Source of the DNA: Mauremys mutica
Lineage: Eukaryota; Chordata; Testudines; Geoemydidae
Reading direction: 5' to 3'
NCBI RefSeq assembly: GCF_020497125.1
Contig: NC_059073.1
Coordinates: 20,915,225 to 20,979,224 of the forward strand
Length of the DNA stretch: 64,000 bases
This document shows positions 36,235 to 47,979 of the stretch, one piece after another. The translations under genes and the position numbers were made by a program. The notes beneath the pieces are model-generated. The model did no database searches. It saw nothing but the letters and a program-made list of their open reading frames with translations, and had not been told where the DNA came from. Numbering within the stretch: the stretch's first letter is position 1; every line of letters starts with the position of its first letter.

Positions 36235-36844
36235 GTAAGTAATTTGAGGTAGTATAATGTCTGAATTCAGATGAACAAGCAAGAACATTTCCCTAAGTGC
36301 TATCAGTAAACTGAAATATCTAAATAGCTAAAAGTATAATCTAACTTCACATTTACACTGTACAAATAAAAAAAAGTGTTCCTTCAAGCCTCAACTGTAA
36401 CTAAAATTCTGGGACAAGCTATCTTTGTTGTTAGATGGTACTAACTGTTTCCCAAAACCTTTGCATTCTGGAAGTTATACCATGATTTACTTTGAGAGGA
36501 AGTAGTTATCTATTCAGCTGCAAATAGAGGCTTTGAGTATTGTAGCATGTGGATAGTACTGGATGGGTGTCCTTGCATCAGATATTCACTAATATAGCAC
36601 AAATTTTATATGAGTCTGGTTTTCATAATGGACTGTTTGATAATACAGACTTAATTTGGAATTGTGTACAACACAGCTTTTGATGAGTGAATTGTATCTC
36701 TCAGATACTAATATTGCAAATTATGATTGCTGATTGGGAGGCAAAAAGTGATACAGAATTAGAGCTCAGTGTCACCAATGCAATTTTGTATTTCACAATC
36801 TGAAGTCATAAGTTACATGTACATGGCATAAAAAACTCCATGGC

Positions 36845-37135
36845 AATATGTCTCAGAGCACTGGGCAATTAACTTCGGCTCATGGGCTCTCACTATGAGA
36901 CTAAAAATAGCAGCATAGATATTCCTGCTAGGGTGGGAGTACAGGCTCCGAAGCCCAGCAAGGGAGGAGAGTCTCCGAGTCTGAGCTCCAGAATGAACAG
37001 GAACATTTACACTACTATTGTTAGCCCTGTAGTATGAGCCCCGCAAGCCCGAGTCAGTTGATCAACACTCTGACTCACTGCCGCAGCTTGGTTGATTGGT
37101 TTGTTTGTTTTTGTTGTGTAGACATACCCCTGGTA
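36845..37135. repeat. Interspersed repeat fragment, probably TIR-type
   Basis: GGCTCATGGGCTCTCACTAT, AAAATAGCAGCATAGATATT and the end TGTAGACATACCCC resemble a MITE with GGGTATGTCTACAC-type ends common in turtles, as I remember it. The left end is not clear. Confidence 0.5.
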
Positions 37136-37770
37136 ATCCCATTTGCTTTTGTAGTTTTAGTCTGGGGGCATAATGTGTTAAAATCTCATTCTGGGAGCAA
37201 GATAATGATACAAAAGTAAGGATGGTGTCATTTGATTCGTAAAAATCTACAGAATCATAATTTCAGTGGTGTCATCTTCTGTGGTGTAATGGTGTGTGGG
37301 GGGGGAGGGAGACTTACATCTGCTCCCATATCCTCCAGTTGGTGAAATTTGATAACGGTTTCATTGGAAATGGGTCACGTTGGGTATCGTTCAAAAGCCC
37401 TTTCTCCCACAAACACAATGATGCCAAACATGACATATGTAGATATGTATTTGAGAAAATGTTTAAAACCCAACATACTTTAATTATACTTCAACACCGG
37501 GATGCATTGTTTACATAAAAAAAAGACATTAATCATTGGTAATACTAGAGAAGCTAGCCTGGACATGTTGGACTGAAAACATGTATTCCTCATCGGTGTT
37601 GTCCTTGTCTAGGGCCTCACTGCTAGCTGTGTGGTCACAATGATCCTTGTACATGCCATGCTCTCACATCTCTATGCCAGGCAGGCTGCTGGCCAAACAT
37701 TTGTAGGGTGCTGAGCATCTGGTCATTGCATACAAGCATTTGATTAGCTGAAAGATTGATTCAAGAATGC

Positions 37771-37958
37771 ATGGGTGGATAGCTCAGTGGTTTGAGCATT
37801 AGCCTAGGGTTGGGAGTTCAATTCTTGAGGGGGCCACTTAGGGATCTGGGGCAAAAATCACTACTTGGTCCTGCTAGTGAAGGCAGGGGGCTGGACTCGA
37901 TGACCTTTCGAGGTCCCTTCCGGTTCTAGGAGATAGGTATATCTCCAATTATTTATTT
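37771..37958 (+). mobile_element. tRNA-derived SINE of the turtle (Cry) type
   Basis: Starts with a tRNA-like head carrying an A box (TGGATAGCTCAGTGG) and a B-box-like GAGTTCAATTC, followed by a body with GGGGGCCACTTAGGGATCTG, then a tail GGGGCTGGACTCGATGACCT shared with CR1, and an end GGTATATCTCCAATT with TTATT repeats. This arrangement is that of the tortoise polIII SINE, whose tail is copied by CR1-type machinery. It is the best single clue that the genome is from a turtle. Confidence 0.88.
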
Positions 37959-37989
37959 ATTTTATTTATGGTATTTCATACTTAACTGA

Positions 37990-40560
37990 TGTGATCAGTC
38001 CCTCCTCCAAGACCCATCCATGCCTAATAGGGGAAGGTAGTTTTGGATGCGCTTCATCATCTCGTAATCATTTAATTACTTGATCGTTCTCCCTTTTGGT
38101 AGCAGGTATACATGTACCACTTGTCAGTGGCAACTTTTTCTCTTTCTGCTTCTTAGACAATATCCACCAACGTAGCTCTGCAAGTGTCATAATCTTGGTC
38201 TTGAAATGGTAAACTCAGCATATGAATGCTGGCAGCGCACCAGCTTTAATGGTCCGAGTAATAGGAACACATCTTGGAGAGAGATACTGTGATTCTGTTT
38301 CCCAGCAGCAAGCACAAAAATAGAATCTTGTGGAAATATTGGGTATCTTCTCACAGAGAGGACTAGAAAATCTGTGTATTGTGCAAAAATGTGGAGTTTA
38401 GTAGTACCTCTCTGTTGCATTGATGGCATGCAAGATAATTTTAGTGTCGTCATCCTCACTGAACTACAAAGAAATTCCACTGAACAGTGCGAGGCATCAG
38501 CTTCGTTATGCCATGAGGCAACTAAATTCTGTGAGTAATTCTTCACATGCTGGAGCGTTTTCCTGCAAAGTATGTGGTTAACTTGTCCTTTGTGTGAGTA
38601 TGAGACCGTTGCGTCTTCATTGTGATGTTGGAGATGTTTGTGGAATCAATTATTTTGAATTGGACACATGCAGTACCATGGAACCTCTTTTTCTGGTAAT
38701 GTTTGTAATTGATTCCTTTCATACGTGTCAAACATGAGGTGGACTTCATCATTGGTCCAGTATTTGTTCTTTGGCCTGATAATGAAGTGTTCAGTCAAAC
38801 CTCAGCAGGTGTTAAGTGTCAGGTTTGTCGAGAGCTTGTACCTCAGCCATACCATCTACCATTGCTATGCTGATTGATACCTTTGCTGGCATAAGGCACC
38901 AGTCATGTTATCAGTAAGTGTTGCTTAGAAAGACCATGCAAGTTGTGCATTAGTTTGTTTTTCTCCTGGCACGTATGCATCGTTCCTTTGCATTCAATCA
39001 TCAGTCGTGGTACCACGGAGAAGTCATACTTTCTCAAAGTCTCATATAGATCAGTAGCACACTGAGACCTGGACACAAGAGGAAGATGGGTAAACAATGA
39101 CCTGTCTGTGTTTAGCTCTATAATAGTCCCTGCCAACTTCATTCTGATTTTCTTCTTTACATTTGAGGACAGATTTAGTCTATTCTTCTTGATTGGAGTC
39201 GATGGACTGATGAAGCATTGGATAATTCTTTGGGTTTTGAAGGCTTCATACAAGTCATGACCCAGAGAATTCATTCGACTGACATCTTTAGTAATCTCAT
39301 CACTGAAGACTTGATATTAATGAGCTCTGGTCTGTCATATGCAAATTGGTTTTCAGTGAGAGTAAGATCATCCTGTAGCTTTAAAATTGACCCTTCTTGA
39401 TGTTTAACAACACCTAATGAGTCTAGATGATGTTTGGTTACTTCTGGGGAGTCATCTCAGCCATGCTTAATGTTTCATTTAAATTCGATGGAGTTCTGGC
39501 ATTGTCAGGAAAACAGGAAAAAGCATTTGGATACTGTTATGCCCACCAATCCCCAATGACTTTCATAGCTCTGTTTTCTTGTTTTAGGGCATCATGTGGC
39601 CCATGAGGACAGAAGCGGCCAATAGGCAACCTTCTAACAACTAAATTTCCTTTTCAAAATTTCTCCCATGTGTCAGGGTCAGACTTTTCTATACCTCTTA
39701 TTCAGGTTTGGCATCATCTATGGGTCCCTGAAACTCCAACATACTGCATGCAGGACAAAATGCCTTTTTGTAAAAATTTTAACAGCTGCAGAGTCTTCAT
39801 ATTACTGTTGAAATCAGCTCTTTTTCCCCTGCTTTTTATAGTACCACTTCTTTTGCAGCTTTTAAGGATATGTGCTGAGATTCATTTCTGTGGATAGGAT
39901 TGCAAAAAGCAATGTTCGTAGCCCACAGTTCATCTTCAATAAATGCTCTAAGAGCCTTTCTGCTAACTATTTGTTCCTTTTCAATCCCGTTCAAAGCACA
40001 TATTTCTCTCTATTTAGCTTCTGCATCAGCCATCACCACCACTTTCCTATTCATTAGAGCCTCTGCGAGGCAATTAGTGAACTCCAGTTGAGTTGTACAG
40101 TTTGCAGTGGTAAAACCAGTATTTGTTTCTGTTGCTTTTGATGCAACAGATTACATACATTCTTGGCATAGTCAATGTGATAGGCAGTGTTGTATGTGTG
40201 GGTGTCTTTTGGATCAATGCAGCCACTTAACTTTATTTTCCAGGGAATGTTCTCGCTTAGGGTGACTACTTCATATAATTTCTCAGTTGTCTCATTTATT
40301 GAAACTATACTTAATGGATGCCATTGGGCTTCCAGCTTACCAGAGAAAGAAGCAGGTGTTCTCGAAACATGTGCCATGGGAACTAGTATAAGGTGAGTCT
40401 TGCCCACAGCTGGCACATATCCCAGCATCTTCAACTTTTTCCTGATGCTCAATGTACTTCCTCTCCAGCCTTGCTAAATTCAGGTTATGGGGTGTTCTTC
40501 TTATAGCATTTAAAGTGCCACCAAGCATTGTGTTTAACCAGATCCTCCACAGTTATATTC
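37990..40560 (-). pseudogene. Degraded ORF of an uncharacterised metazoan mobile-type protein family
   Basis: Four frames on the minus strand can be read in order as pieces of one protein of perhaps 800-850 residues. From N to C: 40,054-40,528 (GYVPAVGKTHL and later segments), 38,903-39,390 (LGHDLYEAFKTQR, TPIKKNRLNL, then a conserved Leu/Phe-rich part), 38,543-38,752, and 38,187-38,546 with WHNEADASHC, YTDFLVLSVRRYPIFPQDSI and LGPLKL. The last piece (about 38,000-38,186) has LRWW-KKQ-LP. The motif pair H-EAD and TD-LVL-RRYP followed by LG matches an uncharacterised family I recall from many animal genomes, usually in multicopy. Stops separate the pieces, so it is not functional here. No ends or target duplication were identified. 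The function is unknown to me; a nuclease-type PIN fold is only a guess. Confidence 0.55.
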
Positions 40561-41599
40561 TCCAAAGGTTCAGCAATTAGTCAGTACTCTTTGTCTCCCA
40601 TTAATGCCTAAAGAGGATCAAGACCAAAGTAAAAATAAGGATTTTGTAATAAATTATTTTGGGATTGTAATTAATTATGTTATGTAATATATGTTATGTA
40701 ACTACATGTATACCATTTGCAGATGAATTCCAGTAATTTCTGGCTGGACGCTGATGTCTTAACCAGTGCCTCATTACAATTCTTTTGGCATAATAAATAA
40801 AGTTGATAATCAATACCACGGAACCACTTCTTGTTTTGTTGATGATGGCAAATCAACTTGAAGCTCTCTTTCCATTTAGAGTAATCTGTAACCATAAAAA
40901 AAATTAGCAGGTATGTTCTGGACATTAACTGATAACACAGTACTCTCAGTCAAAGGCCACAATTTAATTTCGTGAGGAGTGCATGTTTGACATGCCTTTG
41001 TTAAAGTATATTTAAAAAAAAATTTAAAACATTTTCTTAATTATATATTTACATAATTGTTCTAGGATTTGTCATATTTGGTATCCTTTTTTTGTGGGAG
41101 AAAGGGCTTTTGAATGATACCCAACTCAACCTATTTCCAACAACACTATATTATCAAAATTTCTACCAACTGGCGGACCTCAACCTGAGAGCCAGGATAG
41201 CAGCGATTTCCTTCTATCATGCTGCAGAAGTTGACACTATTGAAACTGAGATTCTGTAGACTTTTACAAATCAGATGACATCACCCTTACCTCTGCCCAC
41301 AGAATTACATATGCTCCCAGACTGTATGTATGTGGTTGAATGAAACTATTTCCATTTCCACTCCAGTTATAAACCAGCTGTCAAGCTTATTTGAAATATT
41401 AAGACTTCAGAGACTAATTTGGTTGTGTTAACTATAATGAACCATTAACATATGGCAAGAAAGTACATGCTATCCATTTGCAGAGACTGAAGAGGCTATT
41501 TCTCAATATATATTCACTTTGGCTTGCTTTTGAGGTATATGTATATAGAGGATAAATACATAAGGAGCAGACTACTACATGTTCAATTTTCATGGGTGA

Positions 41600-42385
41600 C
41601 TGTAACAGCTCTAAGTGGTGGGGTGTGCTATCACAGTCCTTTGCTTATCTCTGGTGCTCCCTGCAGGCTTCTGGCCAACCTTATTGGGTCTTCCTTCAGT
41701 GGCTTGGCTTTCCAACCCAGTCACAAAGTCTGAATGAACCCTTTCTGGGGTATTAGAGCCCAGTAACTAAACAGTCTGCTTGCTCTCCCGAAGGTCTTCA
41801 GCCCTGGCTCTGGGCACTTTAAACTGGGCTGTTTGTTCAGGCTCCCAAATAAAGCCTGTCCCCGTCTTGGGGTTTATACTTTAGCTGTGGCTGGTAGGGG
41901 AACCCAGGCCCAGCCACTATTCTGAGTTCCAACCCAGGAACCTTATACACAGCAGCCACTTACTGCTTACTTTAATACGTTGTTATTTCTCTGGTCCTCT
42001 TCCGACCAGAACCATTTTTATCTCCAGCCCTGTTTCAGGGCCAGCGTTCTTAGGTTCTTTTCTATTTCCAAGCCATAGAGGAGCACTCTTCCTCACTCCT
42101 TTGGTTTCAGCCAGGATGACCTGCTAAGGCCCTGCCGCTCCTGTAATCTGAGCCTGAGGGCTCTGATTGGCTTGGCTGTCCCTACCCCTTTTAGACTTTG
42201 GAAGACTATGTTTCTTTAGCTTCCAACGTGGCTACTTCAGTGAGGCCTTACCAGAAAGGCTTGGAGGACCCCCTTTTGCTCCACTTTTTCTTCTATCTCA
42301 CTGCTTCCTGGGGCAAGTTTAGCAGAGCAGCGGGGCCTCCAGCAGGGGCCATGAAGGCCAAATATACCCCATCACAGTGCTGAAT
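41600..42385. repeat. LTR-like interspersed repeat
   Basis: A block richer in GC than its surroundings between TGTGCTATCACAGTCC (about 41,627) and ATACCCCATCACA (ending near 42,378). TG and CA ends and the CATCACA terminus resemble the LTR at 17,532. The target duplication was not recognised and the strand is not certain. It ends about 80 bp before an ASAP1 exon. Confidence 0.5.
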
Positions 42386-42460
42386 TTGGTGAATTAAAAC
42401 TTTGAAGGTAAAAGTTGCTTTTAGAAAAGGAAATAATACCAGTAATTTTTCCTTCCACAG

Positions 42461-42547
42461 ATAAAGCAGACACAAGATGAAGAAAAGAAACAGCTTACTG
42501 CACTCCGAGACTTGATAAAATCCTCTTTACAGCTTGATCAGAAAGAG
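42461..42547 (+). CDS. ASAP1: ASAP1 coding exon, end of BAR domain and start of linker
   Basis: An 87-bp, 29-codon exon between TTTTTCCTTCCACAG and GTAGGT, phase 0 at both ends. It encodes IKQTQDEEKKQLTALRDLIK then SSLQLDQKE, the end of the BAR helix leading into the BAR-PH linker. The acceptor lies about 80 bp after an LTR-like repeat block. Mammalian transcripts may vary by a tiny insertion at the junction after QKE (recalled only uncertainly); I could not identify such a microexon in the following 12.65-kb intron. Confidence 0.95.
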
Positions 42548-44383
42548 GTAGGTAATTTTACGTGTGTGTTACTCTCTGGCAGAATGTAAATTGTATGACG
42601 TCTGAGTTGAAAACTGGCTTATATAGGCATAATTTCTTTGTGCAGAACAATTTGTTTGTTTCCTGAACAGTATTCAACAAAAATAACATTCAGAATATCC
42701 AAATATATATGAATACAAAGCAAGGTTTTGGATATTTATCAGATTTCATATGTGAGAAGAGACCCTTCCCCACTTCTGCTCCTCAAAAGGAACAGCAAGA
42801 AATCATACTACTACTTTTGTGCGATATTGTGATACTAGGTAACAATATTTTAAGATAAAAATGAGTTCTCCCTTTGCATATTCTTCCTATGCTGCTGCCA
42901 TTTTATTTGGTGATAGCTGTAATACTAAAGATGGGAAAGAATGTAAACCTGTTTTTAAAATAAAAACTTAATTTTTTCAAAAGAAAATGTTTACTGTTAA
43001 GGCTGGTCCAGATCCTCCTCATCTCACATCTTGATTACAGCAGCAGGACATATATAATGAAGTTTGGTCTATATGACCCTTACTCATAACAGGGTCACCT
43101 GACCCAACCATGTTCTTAAACCCCATGCAAATAAATATGCCATCCTTCTATGATTTCTTAAAGTCATGTTTTGTATGCTTAGTTGCAGAGAAAGGGCTCT
43201 AATTACAATTTGAGCAGAGTCTGCTTAGTAAATTTTAAAATTAATGTCATTAAGGGCCAAAAATAACAAATATCCACCCCCCATCTAACTATATTAAGAA
43301 TGTGAAATATTTAATATTTAATTACAACTATAGTGAAAATAACATTAGGACTCTGAAGTTTTCTGTCTTTTTTATGATCAGTTATTTCAGTTACTTAATA
43401 TAGTTATAGTATAGCCCTTATATTGCACTCTGCTGTAGTGTTTTTAAAGCTCTCCATCTCTGGAGTAACCAGTTATGTACCATGCTGGTAGCCAGTGTAA
43501 TACAAAGCCTTGCTGGCAACTAGTGTTGTACCTCATTGGCTGCTCAGTCTAAATCTAAACATCAGCTGGTATATAGATGTATAAAATTAAAAATAACCTG
43601 AGGGAAATCAAATGCAGAAGTTTGATCATATTCTCTCCAAAACAGTGAAGAACATGATTCAGTTTTAGTAGTTTTTAAAATGCAAAACTCTAACAAATAA
43701 TCTTCTTTTGTTCTTAAATATAGGGTACTAAAAATGGTGATCGGTGGATTGAGCAGATGATTTTGTAATTGCATACATTGTAAATCATGAGCGCCCCCCC
43801 ATTCTCTAATAAGATACTTATGAAGATTAATGCCTTGGTGGGGATCCTATAATTGGGCAGTATTGCTAATGTTAAATAGCGGACATTTGTAACCAGAACA
43901 AATGACCATTTTTGATATACTTTATGTTGTTAATTTTGTAGGTAGCACACTGAAATTCTTTAGCTGATGTCTGTAGATTGCGATATGATTTCTCAGATGG
44001 TTTATTTAAAGTCAGATGTACATTCATAATTTAGTATTTTTGTAAATTATTAAGAGTCTTTCTTTCCCACATCTTCATACTTAACACATTTTAAGTGTTA
44101 TTTTATAATTGTTGGCTTCATTAACAGAAATGGATTAACGGAAAATGTTCATAAATTTTAAAATAATTTTATAAAGAAATCTAGAAACAGAAATGTTTGT
44201 TCTTGTTTTATTTTAAGCTCTATCCCTAATAAAAGATATAGAAACATTTGACATCAGAATCCCAACATGTTAACAGAGCATAGTAATTCATTCCTGAAAT
44301 ATACATAATCATCTGTTTTAGTATGCCAGTTTTAAAGTTGTTTGTCAGTTAATCTGAAACAGCTCAGTGTTTTTTTCATAATT

Positions 44384-46165
44384 TCATAGAATCATAGAAT
44401 CTCAGGGTTGGAAGGGACCTCAGGAGGTCATCTAGTCCAACCCCCTGCTCAAAGCAGGACCAAACCCAACTAAATCATACCAGCCAGGGCTTTGTCAAGC
44501 CTCACCTTAAAAACCTCTAAGGAAGGAGATTCCACTACCTCCCTAGGTAACCCATTCCAGTTCTTCACCACCCTACTAGTGAAAAAGTTTTTCCTAATAT
44601 CCAACCTAAACCTCCCCCTCTGCAACTTGAGACCATTACTCCTTGTTCTGTCATCTTCTACCACTGAGAACAGTCTAGGTCCATCCTCTTTGGAACCCCC
44701 TTTCAGGTAGTTGAAAGCAGCTATCAAATCCCCCCTCATTCTTCTCTTCTGCAGACTAAACAATCCCAGTTCCCTCAGCCTCTCCTCATAAGTCATGTGC
44801 TCCAGCCCCCTAATCATTTTTGTTGCCCTCCGCTGGACTCTCTCCAATTTATCCACATCCTTCTTGTAGTGTGGGGCCCAAAACTGGACACAGTACTCCA
44901 AATGAGGCCTCACCAGTGCTGAGTAGAGGGGAATGATCACATCCCTTGATCTGCTGGAAATGCCCCTACTTATACAACCCAAAATGCCATTAGCCTTCTT
45001 GGCAACAAGGGCACACTGTTGACTCATATTCAGCTTTTCATCCACCGTAACCCCTAGGTCCTTTTCTGCAGAACTGCTGCCCAGCCATTCGGTCCCTAGT
45101 CTGTAGCAGTGCATGGGATTCTTCCGTCCTAAGTGCAGGACTCTCCACTTGTCCTTGTTGAACCTCATCATATTTCTTTTGGCCCAATCCTCTAATTTGT
45201 CTAGGTCCCTCTGTATCCTAGCCCTACCCTCCAGCGTATCAACCACTCCTCCCAGTTTAGTGTCATCTGCAAACTTGCTAAGGGTGCAGTCCACACCATC
45301 TTCCAGATCGTTAATGAAGATATTGAATAAAACCGGCCCCAGCACCGACCCTTGGGGCACTCCACTTGATACCGGCTGCCAGCTAGACATGGAACCATTG
45401 ATCACTACCCGTTGAGCCCGACCATCTAGCCAGTTTTCTATCCACCTTACCGTCCATTCATCCAGCCTATACTTCTTTAACTTGCTGGCAAGAATACTGT
45501 GGGAGACTGTATCAAAAGCTTTGCTAAAGTCCAGAAATAGTACATCCACTGCTTTCCCCTCATCCACAGAGCCGGTTATCTCGTCATAGAAGGCAATTAG
45601 GTTAGTCAGGCATGACTTGCCCTTGGTGAATCCATGCTGACTGTTCCTGATCACTTTCCCCTCCTTTAAGTGGTTCAGGATTGATTCCTTGAGGACCTGT
45701 TCCATGATTTTTCCAGGGACTGAGGTGAGACTGACTGGCCTGTAGTTCCCTGGATCTTCCTTCTTCCCTTTTTTAAAGATGGGCACTACATTAGCTTTTT
45801 TCCAGTCATCCGGGACCTCCCCCGATCGCCATGATTTTTCAAAGATAATGGCCAATGGCTCTGCAATCTCATCGGCCAACTCCTTTAGCACCCTCGGATG
45901 CAGCGCATCCGGCCCCGTGGACTTGTGCTCGTCCAGCTTTTCTAAATAGTCCCGAACTACTTCTTTCTCCACAGAGAGCTGGTCACCTCCTCCCCATACC
46001 GTGCTGCAGAGTGCAGCTGTCTGGGAGCTGACCTTGTCTGTGAAGACAGAGGCAAAAAAAGCATTGAGTACACTAGCTTTCTCCACATCCTCCGTCACTA
46101 GGTTCCCTCCCTCATTCAGCAAGGGGCCCACACTTTCCTTGACTTTCTTCCTGTTGCTAACATTT
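44384..46165 (-). mobile_element. CR1 LINE, 5' truncated, well preserved
   Basis: The 3' end (right to left) is the CR1 octamer tail: ATTCTATGATTCTATGA near 44,384-44,400, preceded by AGGGTTGGAAGGGACCTCAG in the + direction. The coding frame is open for 553 codons. The N-terminal endonuclease half of ORF2 and ORF1 are absent; the break lies near 46,165, at a point corresponding to SNRKK just before the reverse transcriptase. Confidence 0.93.
44470..46131 (-). CDS. CR1 ORF2 fragment: reverse transcriptase domain, open
   Basis: A 553-residue frame covers the full reverse transcriptase of a CR1 LINE. Visible motifs are [20 protein letters not shown] (about 116-135), FLDFSKAFD with a catalytic Asp (199-207), [10 protein letters not shown] (257-266) and FADDTKL, the catalytic FADD box (287-293), followed by the thumb and the C-terminal [11 protein letters not shown] and RRATKMIRG segments. 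The Met at residue 1 is internal to the original ORF2, so the true start is lost with the 5' truncation. The endonuclease domain is missing, so the copy cannot move on its own. Absence of any stop in 1.66 kb suggests a young insertion. Confidence 0.9.
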   Translation of the reverse strand: MGPLLNEGGNLVTEDVEKASVLNAFFASVFTDKVSSQTAALCSTVWGGGDQLSVEKEVVRDYLEKLDEHKSTGPDALHPRVLKELADEIAEPLAIIFEKSWRSGEVPDDWKKANVVPIFKKGKKEDPGNYRPVSLTSVPGKIMEQVLKESILNHLKEGKVIRNSQHGFTKGKSCLTNLIAFYDEITGSVDEGKAVDVLFLDFSKAFDTVSHSILASKLKKYRLDEWTVRWIENWLDGRAQRVVINGSMSSWQPVSSGVPQGSVLGPVLFNIFINDLEDGVDCTLSKFADDTKLGGVVDTLEGRARIQRDLDKLEDWAKRNMMRFNKDKWRVLHLGRKNPMHCYRLGTEWLGSSSAEKDLGVTVDEKLNMSQQCALVAKKANGILGCISRGISSRSRDVIIPLYSALVRPHLEYCVQFWAPHYKKDVDKLERVQRRATKMIRGLEHMTYEERLRELGLFSLQKRRMRGDLIAAFNYLKGGSKEDGPRLFSVVEDDRTRSNGLKLQRGRFRLDIRKNFFTSRVVKNWNGLPREVVESPSLEVFKVRLDKALAGMI

Positions 46166-46384
46166 CATAGCATTAGTAATCCTACTGAGAATTAAAAAAT
46201 AAATATGGACTACCTTTCTGAATGTATAGCGTGCTAGGAGCCGTTATCTTCAAGATGGTTTTCAAACTCTGAGAGACTTACTTAAAAATGCAACTTGCGC
46301 TCCTGTATGTATTCCTTATAATAGAGTCACTGGGTATTGCATGTTTAACACCCAGAATTCGTACATGTTTTTTGTAAACAAAAG

Positions 46385-46742
46385 GATTATGTAACATAGA
46401 CAAGCAGGAGGCTCCCATGAGCAGCTCCAAGGCAGGAGCAGCACATGGCAGTGGGAGGAGGGACAGCTGAGCTGCCTGGCAATTGATAGCCTGCGGGAGG
46501 CTGCCGCACAGGGAACATATGGGAGCGGGGAGCTGATGGAGGGCTGCCGGTCCACCCTGGTTCCAAGCCCCCACCAGCTAGTTCCAACAGGCTGCTCTTT
46601 CTGCAAGCAATGGACAATGCAGGTGGCTGCCAAACAACGTTATAAGGGAGCATTGCATAACTTTAAACGAGCATGTTCTCTAATTGATCACAACGTAACA
46701 ACAAAACAACGTTAACCGGGATGACTTTAAGTGAGGAGTTAC
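46385..46742. repeat. GC-rich interspersed repeat
   Basis: Runs from AAGCAGGAGGCTCCCATGAG region to AACGTTAACCGGGATGACTT and AGTGAGGAGTTACTGTA. The last part, with repeated AACAACGTTA words, recalls a repeat widely seen in turtles. Short overlapping frames on the minus strand look like chance frames. Confidence 0.55.
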
Positions 46743-47405
46743 TGTAGCTTATACTGTACTCATAAATACTTTACGTGCTTTGTTAAACTGAGTCCTTACT
46801 CATTAGATTTTCACAGCTTTTAAAATATACTATAGCTTTTTAGTCCTTTAATACCAAAATAACATAGCACTCAGCACTCATGAGTTAAATGACATTGACA
46901 CAGGAGATGCATGGCCTTGGTCTGAACAACCAGTTCTTCAACGATCTGTGGGTATTTGAATCTTTACACAATTAAAGCTGGGGTTTGTTACTGAAACAGA
47001 TGGCATGGCTGTTAGAGATTAAGGGCATTTTTCCCATGCACTACTGCATTGTAGCATTTAACATCAGGAAATTTACAGATTAAATCAGAATGTTACGGCA
47101 TATGAACTGAAATTGGATTTTCTCTTGCAGATTTGTAAGGTTCTAAACTATTTTAAATTGCATCAAAATTCACAAATTAAGTTACCATTTACCTTCCAAA
47201 GTACTTTATGATAGTAAAATTGAGGCCTTGGCTGTTCATAATTAAAGCTCCCATGACACTTTTAACACAAACTAGGTACCTTTTAGCTCTTCTTTGAGTG
47301 ATTGCACATGTCAGTTCCCTGTAGGTATGTGTGTGCTCCATGCATGGATATCGGGAATTTTTTCCCTCAGTGGAACCCATTGGGGTGGCTCAAGTGACCT
47401 CTGTC

Positions 47406-47430
47406 ACCGTGTGCTGATATAAGAGGGAGC
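47406..47430 (+). promoter_or_regulatory. Putative TATA box in DIRS leader
   Basis: GATATAAGAGGGAGCC lies about 40 bp before the CCCCTCAGTTCCTTCTTATC stretch, as in the leader of related turtle DIRS copies as I remember them. Activity is not shown. Confidence 0.45.
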
Positions 47431-47550
47431 CACCTCTGGCCCCCCTCAGTTCCTTCTTATCACCAGTCACAGTTAGAGCAATTCCAGACTGATTAATTCA
47501 GTACTTCCCTCGCTTTTCTTTGTATATAGGTGTAAATTAGTAGTTTGTTT

Positions 47551-47690
47551 TAGAGACAAGGTGGGTGAGGTAATATCTTTTATTGGACCAACTTCTGTTG
47601 AGAGATGTCCAGTAGAAGATATTACCTCACCCAGCTTGTCTTTCTAATATCCTGGGACCGACATAGGAGGTACAACGCTGCATACAACAA
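47551..47690. repeat. Foldback copy of dispersed repeat family A inside DIRS leader
   Basis: Arm 47,551-47,588 (TAGAGACAAGGTGGGTGAGG then TAATATCTTTTATTGGAC) pairs with arm 47,607-47,646. The loop is about 18 bases. Continuing text CTAATATCCTGGGACCGACA and CTGCATACAACAACAG is the normal end of family A, so the insertion is a full-ended but rearranged copy. Confidence 0.8.
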
Positions 47691-47748
47691 CAGTTATTTA
47701 TAGTTAGTTTAGTCAAATTTTGACAATTTTAGGGCTAAGTTTCCATTT

Positions 47749-47979
47749 TTGGTCTTTTGTTTGACCATTTTTTCCTCTTCTGGTACTGGTACCAGAATGA
47801 TGCCTCACCTGCCAGGGTTTAAGTCCTGCAGATCCTGCGGAAAGCCTACGCTGCTCAACGACCTGCGTTCAACCTGCCTGAAATGTTTAGGAGACTCCCA
47901 CATCCTTGACAAATGTCACATCTGTAAAGGTTTCAAGCTTAAATGCTTGCTTTTGGAAGCAACACTTCCATCCCCATAG
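47749..47979 (+). pseudogene. DIRS gag-like protein, zinc-knuckle-like start (copy 3)
   Basis: A 76-codon frame carries HLPGFKSCRSCGKPTLLNDL then RSTCLKCLGDSH and KCHICKGFK. The spacing C-x2-C, C-x2-C and C-x2-C fits a zinc-binding nucleic-acid module found at the start of DIRS gag-like proteins. The frame stops after SP at the next stretch; gag continues in other frames. Confidence 0.7.

Larger units (their letters stand above)
36235..42460 (+). other. ASAP1: ASAP1 intron, 6.2 kb
   Basis: Holds a TIR-type repeat fragment (about 36,845-37,135), a tRNA-derived SINE (37,771-37,958), a degraded mobile-type gene on the minus strand (about 37,990-40,560) and an LTR-like block (about 41,600-42,385). 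Stretches 36,235-36,840, 37,140-37,770 and 40,570-41,590 are AT-rich without recognised features. Confidence 0.87.

Noticed and set aside
37771..37860. A functional tRNA gene
   Set aside because: A and B boxes are present, but the sequence is the head of a SINE with body and CR1-type tail and cannot form a proper cloverleaf.
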